Both the position numbers and the translations under genes were made by a program. Source: Ophiura sarsii (taxonomy: Eukaryota > Echinodermata > Ophiuroidea > Amphilepidida > Ophiuridae). Taken from it: DNA of 64,000 nucleotides. Location of the stretch: assembly GCA_035610835.1 (NCBI GenBank), contig CM069448.1, positions 7,007,607-7,071,606 on the forward strand, read 5' to 3'. The notes below the pieces were generated by a model, which saw only the letters and a program-made list of their open reading frames with translations, was not told where the DNA came from and did not search any database. Positions 40,001-55,000 of this stretch are shown here, one piece after another (position 1 is the first letter of the stretch; the number at the start of each line of letters is the position of its first letter).

Positions 40001-43000
40001 ATTGATGATTTGCGTTAATTACAACATGAACAACAACATTCAATCCAATGCGACGACATGACTTCAAATTTATATTTTGCTTCAATTACAACATGAACAT
40101 TAACATTCAATCCAATGCGACATCATGACTTCAAATTGATGTTTTGCTTCAATTACAACATGAACATCAACATTCGATCCAATGCGACATCATGACTTCA
40201 AATTGATGTTTTGCTTCAATTACAACATGAACATCAACATTCAATCCAATGCGACATCATGACTTCAAATTGATGTTTTGCTTCAATTACAACATGAACA
40301 TCAACATTCAATACAAATGCGACATCATGACTTCAAATTTATATTTTGCTTCAATTACAACATGAACATCAACATTCAATCCAATGCGACATCATGACTT
40401 TAAATTGATGTTTTGCTTCAATTACAACATGAACATTAACGTTCAATCCAATGCGACATCATGACTTCAAATTGATGTTTTGCTTCAATTACAACATGAA
40501 TATCAACATTCAATCCAAGTCTTGCTTCAATTACAAGATAAACATCAACATTCAATCCAATGCGATATCATGACTTCAAATTGATGTTTTGCTTCAATGA
40601 CAACATGAACATCAACATTCAATCCAATGCGACATCGTGACTTCAAATTGATGTTTTGCTTCAATTACAACATGAATATCAACATTCAATCCAAGTCTTG
40701 CTTCAATTACAACATGAACATCAACATTCAATCCAAGTCTTGCTTCAATTACAACATGAACATCAACATTCAATCCAATGCGATATCATGACCTCAAATT
40801 GATGTTTTGCTTCAATTACAACATGAACATCAACATTCAATCCAATGCGACATCGTGACTTCAAATTGATGTTTTGCTTCAATTACAACATGAACATCAA
40901 CATTCAATCCAAGTCTTGCTTCAATTACAAGATAAACATCAACATTCAATCCAATGCGACATCATGACTTCAAATTGATGTTTTGCTTCAATTACAAGAT
41001 GAACATCAACATTCAATCCAATGCGACATCGTGACCTCAAATTGATGTTTTGCTTCAATTACAACATCAACATCAACATTCAATCCAATGCGACATCGTG
41101 ACTTCAAATTGATGTTTTGCTTCAATTACAACATGAACATCAACATTCAATCCAAGTCTTGCTTCAATTACAAGATAAACATCAACATTCAATCCAATGC
41201 GACATCATGACTTCAAATTGATGTTTTGCTTCAATTACAAGATGAACATCAACATTCAATCCAATGCGACATCGTGACCTCAAATTGATGTTTTGCTTCA
41301 ATTACAACATGAACATCAACATTCAATACAAATGCGACATCATGACTTCAAATTTATATTTTGCTTCAATTACAACATGAACATCAACATTCAATCCAAT
41401 GCGACATAATGACTTTAAATTGATGTTTTGCTTCAATTACAACATGAACATCAACATTCAATACAAATGCGACATCATGACTTCAAATTTATATTTTGCT
41501 TCAATTACAACATGAACATCAACATTCAATCCAATGCGACATCATGACTTTAAATTGATGTTTTGCTTCAATTACAACATGAACATTAACATTCAATCCA
41601 ATGCGACATCATGACTTCAAATTGACTCGATGTTTTGCTTCAATTACAAGATGAACATTAACATTCAATCCAATGCGACATCATGACTTCAAATTGATGT
41701 TTTGCTTCAATTACAACATGAACATCAACATTCAATCCAATGCGACATCATGACTTCAAAGTGATGTTTTGCTTCAATTACAAGATAAACATCAACATTC
41801 AGTCCAATGCGATATCATGACTTCAAATTGATGTTTTGCTTCAATTACAACATGAACATCAACATTCAATCCAATGCGACATCGTGACTTCAAATTGATG
41901 TTTTGCTTCAATTACAACATGAACATCAACATTTAATCCAATGCGACATCGTGACTTCAAATTTATGTTTTGCTTCAATTACAACATGAACATCAACATT
42001 CGATCCAATGCGACATCATGACTTCAAATTGATGTTTTGCTTCAATTACAACATGAACATCAACATTCAATCCAATGCGACATCGTGACTTCAAATTGAT
42101 GTTTTGCTTCAATTACAACATGAACATCAACATTTAATCCAATGCGACATCGTGACTTCAAATTTATGTTTTGCTTCAATTACAACATGAACATCAACAT
42201 TCAATCCAATGCGACATTGTGACTTCAAATTGATGTTTTGCTTCAATTACAACATCAACATCAACATTCAATCCAATGCGACATCGTGACTTCAAATTGA
42301 TGTTTTGCTTCAATTACAACATGAACATCAACATTCAATCCAATGCGACATCGTGACTTCAAATTGATGTTTTGCTTCAATTACAACATGAACATCAACA
42401 TTCAATCCAATGCGACATCATGACTTCAAATTGACTCGATGTTTTGCTTCAATTACAAGATGAACATTAACATTCAATCCAATGCGACATCGTGACTTCA
42501 AATTGATGTTTTGCTTCAATTACAACATGAACATCAACATTCAATCCAATGCGATATCATGACTTCAAATTGATGTTTTGTTTCAATTACAATATGAACA
42601 TCAACATTTAATCCAATGCGACATCGTGACTTCAAATTTATGTTTTGCTTCAATTACAACATTAATATCAACATTCGATCCAATGCGACATCATGACTTC
42701 AAATTGATGTTTTGCTTCAATTACAACATGAACATCAACATTCAATCCAATGCGACATCGTGACCTCAAATTGATGTTTTGCTTCAATTACAACATGAAC
42801 ATCAACATTCAATCCAATGCGACATCGTGACTTCAAATTTATATTTTGCTTCAATTACAACATGAACATCAACATTCGATCCAATGCGACATCGTGACTT
42901 CAAATTGATGTTTTGCTTCAATTACAACATGAACATCAACATTCAATCCAATGCGACATCGTGACTTCAAATTTATATTTTGCTTCAATTACAACATCAA

Positions 43001-46000
43001 CATCAACATTCAATCCAATGCGATATCATGACTTCAAATTGATGTTTTGCTTCAATTACAACATGAACATGAACATTCAATCCAATGCGACATTGTGACT
43101 TCAAATTGATGTTTTGCTTCAATTACAACATGAACATGAACATTCAATCCAATGCGACATCATGACTTCAAATTTATATTTTGCTTCAATTACAACATCA
43201 ACATCAACATTCAATCCAATGCGACATCGTGACTTCAAATTGATGTTTTGCTTCAATTACAACATGAACATCAACATTCAATCCAATGCGACATCGTGAC
43301 TTCAAATTGATGTTTTGCTTCAATTACAACATGAACATCAACATTCAATCCAATGCGACATCGTGACATATTTTGCTTCAATTACAACATGAACATCAAC
43401 ATTCAATCCAATGCGACATCATGACTTCAAATTGATGTCTTGCGACGGTTTGACTCTAGTCCACGCGGACGAATAACCTTCTCTTTCGGTCTGGGTGGAA
43501 TAGTCTGCCAAAGCATCGTTGGCGGAAGTTTCCCACGTCGTAACTGGAAGCTTATCAGCGGTGGGATTTCCTCCTCCTCGCTGCTGCTATCGTCATCGTC
43601 CTGATGTTGCTGATAATTGACATCCTGGGCTTGTTCCCATTTGGAATACCAGTGAAAGATGCGGTTAAACATCAGTAGGATGACAAGCAACCCAATGATA
43701 GCAAACGGTATGGGCATATTGTTCAAATGAAGTGTGATGAAACTCCACATCAGAATATTATCCAGGCTTCTTTAATTAGATGCTTACTGATCTTTTAAGA
43801 GTTCACTTTTGTTCGGATTACGATATGTATTGAAACCCTATAACTGTTCCTCAGTTATAACATTTGTTGCATCTCAATGCTCTATGTACATTACATGTCT
43901 GTATACAAGAGACTTCTCATAAATGTTCATTGAGTAAAGCTGGTAAGTCAGTGCAACCAGCATCAAAGGTTATATATGATTCTGTTGATATCACAATGGG
44001 ACAGATACTTCTGTCAGTAAATATGAATTACTGCTGTCTGGAGATATCAGTCTCTACACCAACCATAACATTGTTGCTGATAGATACTGGCAGCACAATA
44101 TGTCTATATGTTGCATGTCAGTGAAAGAGACTTCCTATAAATATTCATTGAGTAGTAAAGTGGATATCAACAATTTCAATAACATCCATCAAATATTTGC
44201 CTTTGTGTTTCTTCAATCAATGTGAGCTGTAAATTCATCAGACAAATGAAAGAACCACCAGTGTTGATTATTTTCGTCCTAGTCAGGAAATGAGAGACTC
44301 CCGGTTTAGATGAAAGAAACCTGTCATAGTCACATATGCACGGTAGTAAAGCGAAACATATGATGTTGGTTACCGAGTGCTGTGGCTGTTCATAATTAAA
44401 CATGTAGTATACTGTTACATGGTAATGTGTATCCGATATCACCTGGTAATATAGGTGAATCTCATTGTTCATAGTCCAAAAATGGATCTTATATATTCAT
44501 ATATTCATGAATAATATGTGATCCTTATATGCAGGTATGATGATGAAATATCATTTGATATATTCAGGAACATATGGAAGTTACACTCAATTATTCAGAA
44601 ATGGGCCTACTATAAAGATATTAAAAATGGATCATATTTCGATAGGTTAAATATATCAATCTCATCTTATAATCAGAAATAGATGGATCTCATCTAAGAC
44701 ATTTAGAATTATATTCTTTTAACATTCAGATATTTAAATTCTTTGATCAGTTTTCCAAATGTTTGCAAATATACTGATTATAAAAAATGTACCAGTCCTG
44801 TATTAAGATATTTAATTATATTGATCTTATATTCGGATACTCAAAAAACATATATCTTGTGCTCAGATAGATTTAGAAGTATTCAATGTACGAACGCATC
44901 TTGTATTCTTCGCACACGTGTGGTAACATCCATTGAGAATTTCTTGGCGTAATCTCCACACTCACAAGTAGTATTTATGTTGATGACTAAGTTCATTCAT
45001 AAATCCAAAAGAACTTCCTTATTTGCCGGTTGTAGTGTAGCAGTTTGTACCTGTATAGATGACCGGGGAAAGTGTATTCAATCCATAACAGTGATGCAGA
45101 TATTATTAGGCATTAGCTTCCACCTTGTTGTCACTTTGCACACAGAATAAAGCTGAACGCTGTATTCAAGTTATGGATAAGCCCTTGGGTGGTTAAAGCG
45201 GACATTGTTGATACTCGTGCTTCTTCACTTCTGTGTATTTACCATAGCACAATTCTCGGCAAATATTATAACAGGAAGAAAAAAATCAATGATTATACAA
45301 TTATAACTTCTTGTTCAGACATGCTGCTAATGATGCCACATAGGCAACTAATGATGCAGTATAGTCAACTAAGGCCAAAAAAAATAAATTCTTATGTTGT
45401 CCTCGACAGCTTTCAGAGAGGAGGGGCTGGCGGGCGGATTTTTAAAAAAAATTTTATTAATTTTTTTAAAAATTTTCTTTTACCAGCAGAAGCTCAAAGT
45501 TCAGCCAACAAGAAGTTAAAATCACTCTAAGAGCCGCACATATATGTTATAAACACTTAATTTAATATTAATGCCATTTAACCTGTTAAAAAAAAAATCT
45601 GAAAAAAATCTGGGAAAAAAATCTGAAAAAAAAAGAAAATCTGAAGAAGAAAATAAAATCTGATTTGTTTTTTTACAAAAATACGATTTTTAAAAAAAAA
45701 CCACAACGATTTAAAAATAAAAAAAATCTGAAAAAAAAAAAAATCGGAGTGGCCCTAAAATGACGAGCGGGCGGTCGAGGACAACATAACAATTTTTCTT
45801 TTTGCCTAATGATGCAGTATAAAGTCAGTATAATTGCTATTCACTAATTATGTGAGGAAGCACCTAACTGTTGCTGATTGCAATTCATTTATCATTTTAT
45901 TTATAATTTTTATGTAGATTGACGCTTGCCAAGTCAGTATTATATCATTTTGACAAATTCATCCACTGAACATGATGAAACGCTAAACTGTTTTGATCCT

Positions 46001-49000
46001 TTTTTGTCCATTTAATCAATAGATAGCTGATACAGGTCGAGTCAGTGTAAGGTTTATGAATCCATCCACAAATGAAAATGATGAAAACGGTTTTTGATCA
46101 CTTTTTTCGTTTGATTAATTTGATGTGAAAATTTGATATCACAAATCCATCGATGAATTAAATGAAGTGCTTGATGCTTGTCCTTGATGTAGTTAATGTA
46201 ATTAAATTTCAACGATTCTTGACGACATCAATACTAGTTGCAATTTAACCGTCCTTTCATTAATTTGTAATGAGTCAGTGCTATATAATGTTCACAAATC
46301 CAAATGTTTGACGCTTGAAAAGTCACTTGCAAATGCATCTGATCATAATTAATATAACACAAATTGTGAATGACAACGATATCAGCAATCTTGTATCCAA
46401 TTTGTTTTTGAGTAGGTGCTGATACTTCTGGTTGATGATTAAAGATGCAAGGTGTATGATTAAGTGGTTAGATGCGTGCAAGCTCACAGTCCACTAAATA
46501 CAAATCTCAATGCCTGGTATTGACAAGATAGAACACAAAATAATTATAGAACACAATATAATTATCCCTGTCAGGCTTCCTCCCTACCAGCTTCCAATTA
46601 ATTGGCTATTATCCATCACAGTCACAAGCAAGAAGTTCAAACACCCATGGATGGAGGCACACTTCTGATGCCACGGATACTGCTATGAGAACTAGTTTCC
46701 AATGTCCAAATCATTACACTCTTCCCTTCTGTTTGTCGGTGATTTATCAACACAAATTTGATACACTGTACTGACAGTGCCTGACTTGATCAAGTGCATG
46801 CTGCAGCTGGACTGTGACATGCAATTGGAATTTAGCTCACACAAAGCTATATAAACTAAATAGTGAGTATATTTCCCGTGTCCATCCAATGCAACCTATA
46901 TTGATTTGTCGTCTTGTAAGTAGTGATTTTATTGCCAGCAGCACTGTCTCTTACTTGACAAACGTACACGTCACAAAATAATATCAAATAGACTAGTCTT
47001 ACTTTAAAGCAATATGGCCATGTGTTTAAAACTCTCCACCCAAAAAGGATGGGGCGTGGCATTTTTGGTGAGGAATTATCCTTCTCTCTGTATTAACTCC
47101 ACAACTAAATGTGGTAGAGCTATGGTTTAGGTGTCACTTGAAACTCTATACATAGTTGACATATTTATAAGGCATATTATGTGACCTTTTCCAGGGAGCC
47201 CCTTCTATTCATGATTTTTTTTAGAAAGTAGATTTTCTTGCAGATTTACATTTCGGATCATAAATCATTCAAAGTTTCAGAGCGAGATTTAGAGTAAAAA
47301 TAAGTTGCCGGCGCAGACTCTGACAGTTTATTTTATTTCTAAAACCATGATTTTGAAGTAATTAAGAATCGTATCGCCCTGTAACTTGGAATGTATGATT
47401 TGTGATCAGAAATGTAAATCTGTAAGAAAATCTGCTTTCAATTTTTTTTCGAGGATTGATGGCGTTCCCTGGAAAATATCACATAATATACCTTTAATAT
47501 GTATGTTCAATGGGAGACTTGGCAAATTTTAGGGAAGGGGGAGCAGAGGGGTCGTGAAATTTAGTGGGGTCAAGACCCCTGTGACTCCCCCCCCCCACTT
47601 CCGCCGCGTATGAATTCTATTGATGAACAACAAAACCATTCAGAAAAGAAGAAAAAAATTGTCGGTTTATCCAACAATTTATTTTCAAAATTTGATTTTG
47701 AAGTAATTAGGAAACATATTGCTTTGTAATTGAAGAGGTAATTTAGTTATGTTTATAATGCAATTTGACAAACAAATTGCATTTAGACGACAAAATCAAA
47801 GATAGAGGGTTTTCCATGAAAAGGATTACATATACTATGCCTTTAACTTGTGATGAAAATCATCTTCACAGCTTTGCCTTTTAAGGATTGATCAGATCCT
47901 TTTATCAAGTAAAATGTATACTTTAATTCATTATAGCAAGTAACTTGATCATCTGTTACCATTAATATGCACATGTTTTCTATCATAGGGCATTTACCTT
48001 TAGCAAATTTAAAGCAAGAAAATATAAGATTATCCTTCCATTTCTCATTAAAGCAGTAGGAGATAACAAAAGCTTCCCTTGAGTAAATTCAACAATGTTT
48101 GCGGAAACCTTATAAGTTGAATAAATGCTAATTTAACTTCTCATTAATTATTGACAGTTTTGTTCATATTCATTCATTCATTCATAAAAGGTTTATTAAA
48201 AACTGTTCTTGCAGCAAATACAAAGTAGCTGAATTACATCAATTTTACACATAAAAATATAATCATTAAAGGAAACAATATAATCTACTAAAATTAATTA
48301 CATGAACCCAATCTTCACACTCACCGAATACCACTAAACAACCAACACTCAAAATCATCCACACACACACATCCAACACACCCCTGTTTGTAATCACCTT
48401 CCAACGAGGACCCAGTTTTGGTAATATCCAAACGAGGTCCCACCAACCTGGACACACACCGACACACCGAGGACCAAAATGGCGGTTTACACAAAAACAT
48501 ACGGGTGTCAAACCGCCAATTAGACTGTGTACTATCTAACTGAGGCCTAAGGGGGTAGAGGTGATACGAGGACCTCGTTTAGATAACGTTTTTACGTTGT
48601 TTGCAACATTTTGCACGTATCAGGAAACCGAGGACGTCCTCGGTTGCAGGTGCGTCCACAGTTGGAATGTAAAAAATGGGTGTGCTTCCTCGTTCAAAGG
48701 TATTTACAAATGTACGCACACCCACCATTCAGACTCGGCTCATTCATTCTTTCATACATTCATAACTGGTTTATTAACATTGATAAAATACATTATAGTT
48801 ATAATATAAAAGACCATTAGATTATAAAATATTGCACATAGAATTAAAACATTAAAAAAATGAAAATCCCGAGTCTGCACACATCAAACAGTCATGCATA
48901 CTCCACTCAAACTTCAAAACTCACTTTACAAAACACAACCCTCACAAATAATCATAACATTTACACCCTCTTTTTACTCATAAACACACCCCTCAACCCC

Positions 49001-52000
49001 CCCCCCCCCCCCCCCCACACCGCCCTCGCCCTCCCCAACTTCAAAACTCACTTAACGAAACACAACCCTCACAAACTTCTCGTTAATTATTGACAGTTTT
49101 GTGAATTTAGGTATTCTTCCTTAGAATTATCTCAGATCCCATCATTAATTAGAAGTTGCTTTTATTGAATATGTACTGGTAACCAGTCAAATCAAAAGCC
49201 CTGTGGCTCTTGTCTTGTCAACTCTTTTACTTATCATTGTGTATTTATAACATTTTTAGCATGTTTAAATTTTTGTATAGATCTTGTTGATTGAGTGCCG
49301 GTCCACTGATTTTTAATGCTTTTACTTAATTATCAATGTGCATTATTATGTCGGGGTTTTAAGAGTAGTTGTATTTTATTGCTTGTTATTGCTTGTATCT
49401 GTTTTTTTATTATTGTAAAGCGCCTAGAGGCCTTTGCTGGTATTTATGCGCTATACAAGAGCCTATTTATTATTATTATTATTATTGTCTGCAGTATGCA
49501 ACACTTCCGCACGCGAAAGCGTCTGCAGACGAAATTCCAAAATGTCACCAAAATGTTTCAAATATGTCTTAATTATTGAATTTCATTACCAAATTTGGAA
49601 TCACCTTGAGAAATCCATTGAAATAAGTACAAACAAGCCTAGTATTGATTCAGTAATCCCTTGGATACCTTGAAAATCGGGAAAGGTTTCTGAAAAATCT
49701 GTTTTGTATATGGTGAAACTAATAGCCGCGTGGAAAGTGTTAAGATATTGAAGAAGTAAAGCATGAAAAACAAGAAATAAAAAGGAATTTCCATCTAATA
49801 TTTTACACATAAAATCTACAAAGAAATTACATTTAAAGATTGACTGAATATTAACAGAGCTATGCATCCAAAACCAAGTGTGGTTTTCATTTTAGCATTT
49901 GGTTCATCTACTTGCAGCCTTGGTGTACAATGTACAGTGCAACATGTCATATACTCCACAATTTACATCATCATCATCATAACTTCCAAATGTAGCAATT
50001 GGTGGAAAACGCAAGAATTAGGCATAAATGTCACATGAAGTGCTAAACATGAAAGAAGATCGTCAACAGTTTCCAGAGTATGAATTTTCAGTAGAAAATA
50101 AGGTCACAAATCCACTTTTTTGCCGCAAAATTGGTAATCAATTGTCAGTTTGGTTCATTTCCATTTTTCCTTGATAATTACAGGTAATGCATACGCGTGA
50201 TACATAACGCGAACCATATTTGCATAGAGGGCGTTTTTCAATAAATTGCGATGATATTGTTTTAATCAAGTTTTGCTGTGTTTTTGTCAGTAGAAACAAC
50301 AATAATGGCAATTTTTAATGTTCATCTTGAATTCTGAAGTAAATTTTTAAACATTTAAAATTTTCAACACCACTTAATGTCCCTTTAACTGGTAGCGACA
50401 ACTCACCGGTCGATAGTAAGATTAAGGATTTGGGATGCTTCAATTGATCATACCTGTCACACTCTCATACATGTTCAAAACCCAAGTGCGGCAATGAAAG
50501 TTACACTTTATCTCATTTCTTTCGCTGTAGCGTTCTTAATTGTAAACCGATCTTTGGAATAATATCTCCAATTGAAGATGAGACATTAATCCATAATTTT
50601 GTTATTTTATATTTTTAAGTTTGAACCATATTTTTAGAGTTATGAGTATATTTATTAACTGGTAAGTAACTTTTTTGAGGACTGTATTACATTTTGATTT
50701 GACTAAACAGGGAATTCCCCCGAGCGAGAACATAACTGATTGACATGGCAGTAATTCAGACAGAGCGTGAATGCAGAGTGGTTTTACATAACTTTTTTTG
50801 TTGTATTTAGGGTGTATCATAAAAAGTCAACTTATGCCTCAAATTATACCCATGCAGAATTTCACTTATCGGCCTGAAATGTTGATATTATGAGATACCC
50901 AAGACATAGCTGTCACATGTTTACATTTTAGGCAAAACGAAGACCGACACATTTAAAAAACAAAATATTGTTGGGGTTCTTACACTTTTTTTTCAAAAAT
51001 AAAATTGACATTTTTGAAACGTTTGACATTTTTTGAAAAAAAGAGGAAATTATTGTATTTAATAATTAAAAATAATTGCAGTTGAAAATTTTGAAAATTG
51101 TTGAACAGTCACAAACATGTTTTGAGATCGACTGACCCTATATAGGTCTGTTTGTCAGTAGAATAGAGTTGTTTTTGTGTTTCCTAATAAGTGATTTTCT
51201 GAATGTGCATATTTATGATACACCCTGTATGTGCCCACTTCAAATTCAATGCTGTATTTCTCCATGTGATACTTCAGAAAAAAATCAAATATGCTGATGT
51301 GCTTGCTTCTTTTTATTTTGTACTTTTGGGCTATAATAATGCAGATGGTTTGTTTAGGATTTTTCAGCACAAATCAAACCCCATGTTTAGTGAATTGCAA
51401 ACAAAGCAACCCATTAGAGCTGAACATACTTGTATACAGGGTCAGTTAAAATGATTCAGGTCCTGTTTTTTTCAATTTTTAAATCGAATATAAATGTGTA
51501 AATCCTGTTTCATACTTGGTGAATATTTCATGACAATAGCCAATTAGAAACCGAAAGTGGAACATTTAAAAGATGCATGTTTTAATAACAATTTCACAAT
51601 GCTCCGGTGGAACAAGTTGTATTGCACCATTATTGAGGCAATGCACATATCTACCATTTAAGAATGATTGATTTCAATGAAGTAAATATAAGGTTATTAC
51701 TTACAATATGTATATTTTATGCCTCTCAATAAAAGTGCTTTGGGACTGTGTTTGCATGGTGTAAAGTGCTATATGTGACCTGGCACCACAAAATGAGAGT
51801 AAAGTAGCAAAAAATAAAAAATGATCTTTTCACATTTTCAAAAAGTAGACGTCCTCAGGTTTAAAATGACACCAAAGTTGCTATAATAGGCCGTTCCAAA
51901 GTGAAATTATGATAAATTGAAGTTAATCACCGCTGAATTATTGATTTGGAGAAAAAGGCCTCCAAAGTCAGTGAATATTATCGTCACTTGGCTCTCCAAA

Positions 52001-55000
52001 ATATGCTGTCAAAGCTTAATTGAAAGATTGTTTATGCCAAAGACCTCTTATTGAACGGCCTGTCATTGGTTCATTTGGGAATTTACAGGATTCAAACTTC
52101 TATTGATAGCTCCGGAAAGCCCTGACCTTTAAGACCATAACAAATTTGCCATATTTTAAACCTGTGGAAATGACGATGTAAACAAGGTAATTTTGAGACA
52201 TTTCAAGACAATTTTGCGTTCATTTCTTGAGATGTGAGAATAAAATGCCCTCTCTAAAATTACTTAAAAAACATATTTAGACCCAACATTTTTCTTTTCT
52301 CAATACTTCGAAATGTGATACATAAAAAGTTTATCTTTCTCCCTTTAAAATCAACTATTTCAGGCTATAACTCAAAATCAGCCCCAGCAACTTTACGCTC
52401 ATTTTGTTGTGCCAGGTCACATGTAAGAACTGTCTATTATTATTATTACTAGTGGGTATCCTCGCTGCGCTCTGAAATGGCGTAACAGAACACTATTTTG
52501 ATATCTAAATCAACATACCCCTAAATCAGCATACCAAACAGGTTCACATAAGTGTTCAAGCATCTTTGAAATTGAGCCTAAATGACGTAAAACAAAACAG
52601 TATTTTGATATCCCAAAATGGCGTAATGCATACAAACCCTACCTAAATGGCGATACCCACAGTCAATTTTCTCCAAAACAGTCCCGGAGAGTTAAAGGGG
52701 CATTGAGAGATGTATCGATATACTAAATTAGCAAATAACGTAAAGATAATCATCAACTTAGCCAAATCCAAAATGTCATACAATTCCGACATCACCTTCA
52801 TGCCAAACTAAGCAAATAACGGCAATTCCGGGTTGAGATTTGCCGCGAAAGTCCGTGAGTAAAACGATGCATAACTTCCGAATTCAGCACCTTAGTTTCA
52901 ATATGATGATATCGAAACTAAAAAAATCATGAAATTTTATAAGATAAACGGCGAATGTTGGTAAACTGTTTTAGATGGTAGTTAGTATATGCCTAAGTAT
53001 TACTTTGATGCAAAAAAGCCCCTGATTTCCAGGATAATTGAGGGCGCACTCCCATACGTATCTCTCAATGCCCCTTTAAGGTTAGAGACATCTTTTTTAA
53101 TTTTTCCTCAACACTACAAATCACTACACTGCTTTTAGTTTTAGCACACACTTACCCGGTCTATTAAATGTGATGATGCGATCTGTGAAAATCTGTCGGA
53201 TGTCGCAAAATGTGAACTAGGGATTATGGGTAAAATTGAAATTCAATTTTGTTAAATTAAAAAATTAAAAAAAATTATAGATTTTTTTAAAGAAAATTAA
53301 TTTCCAATATTTTGTGTCATCATCTTTTATGAAATTTCACCTTCAAAAACTTACTTTAAGTCACTTTTAACATTAACCTTATAATGTTGTTATATTGAAT
53401 TATGTATCTTTATTGGCCTGTTTTCATGATTTCTTGTTTTGTAGCTTTTTATGACATCACATTCACTCATAACTTTTTTTGTAGTGATCATAGAAAAATG
53501 ATCGAAACAGTTCTGTAATCAGCACAGTTCTAGCTTTCTAATGATATTTCACAGATCGCATCACAAATGGTAATTTATTTATGCATGCAGCAATTGATTT
53601 TGTCTCTGGTGGAGTCTCTTGTATTGGTTATTCATGGCTAGGTTATCTTGTTGGATTATTTGCGAGGATGTTAGCTGAGACAAAAATCTGTTTGTTTTCT
53701 GAACATAGTATGTATTTAAATTGGACCATCTTGATTTTGAATGCATTTCAATTTGCCTGTGCAAATAGTATGATATGGCTTCATGGCTCTAGTGGATTGC
53801 AAATGCTGTCATATGAAATATGCAATTGGTTCAATCATGACATTAGTAGACTAATTCCATGGTTCAATGAATCAGTTAAATAAATGACAAGAATTAGAGC
53901 AATGATGTTTGCTTTCTTTCCCATTATAAAAATATATTTTGTTATCCTAACTTGTAAATGATTAATTTTGGTGTACAAACTGGTGATGTAGACAGGGGCA
54001 AAGGGGACATAGTGATTTCTAAAATCAACCAAAAATTGGAGAGGAAAAAAGGAGAAAAAGTAAAGTAGAAAAAGGAGAAAGCTGGAATATAAAAGGAGAG
54101 AGGAGACTGTCCATCAGCAGAGACCATCCTCTGTACCCCAGGACCGTACCAAACTAGTAAAGCAAATAGTACACAAATATGGACTGTTCATGAGGGAAAT
54201 GAGGTGAACCATGGCCCCAAGGTGATCTGGAGACTGTAAGCTTACTATTTTCCCGAAGCCGAAGGCTGAGGGAAGATAGTAGGCTTAGGTCTCCAGATCA
54301 CTGAGGGACAATAGTTCACCCCATTTCACAAATAAAGAGCAGTCCATGAAAATATATTTGTGTGCAATTTTCATCAAATTAAACATGAAAAAGATCTTAC
54401 AGGCGAGTCGATCCTCTAAGCCATTATGGAAAAATCGTATGAGGCAGGGCATTTTTTGTCTTTCAAAAAGTACTATTGACCGCCCGGTCAATAGAGTACT
54501 ATTGACCGCCCGGTCAATAGTACTTTTTGAAAGACAAAAAAAGACCGGGAAATGATGTCAAGCATGAAATGGACCAAACTATTTTGTGTTATCTGATGTA
54601 CCAATCAGATGGCTAGAATATGTTCATGCGTTATATAATAAAAACTAGTAAAGCAAATAGTAAAAGTTTGGAATTGCACAGAAGTCACTAGTCAAATCCA
54701 CAAGGATTGTCCCATTAGTAAGTGTCATGCATGGGGGGGTTCGTGTCATGTGCTGAATTTCAACTTACAATGTTCACGACATTCACTATGAGGGATTGCG
54801 TGGTCGGTCTTAAGTTATCAATTTCCTCCTTTTCGTCATGTATTTGTCGTAATTGTCATCCAAAAGGTTAATAAATGACAAGCTAGCCAACGCGATGTGT
54901 GGATAAACCCGCTGCCCGACCCGCTGCCAGTATGGTTTCTTGCCAACGAATATTATGATGTTGTTTCTCGTCTGTTTTCTAATTTCTTTTCAGTGGCGAA

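Noticed and set aside
39931..43440. CRISPR-like array
   Set aside because: Units are contiguous without variable spacers, in an animal intron. It is a minisatellite.
53581..53883. 100-residue + strand frame with Trp and Cys residues
   Set aside because: No recognisable domain, no composition difference from the surroundings, and it overlaps the edge of a MITE region. Possible but unsupported.
54452..54542. Rho-independent style terminator hairpin
   Set aside because: This is eukaryotic DNA and the hairpin is part of a larger foldback element.
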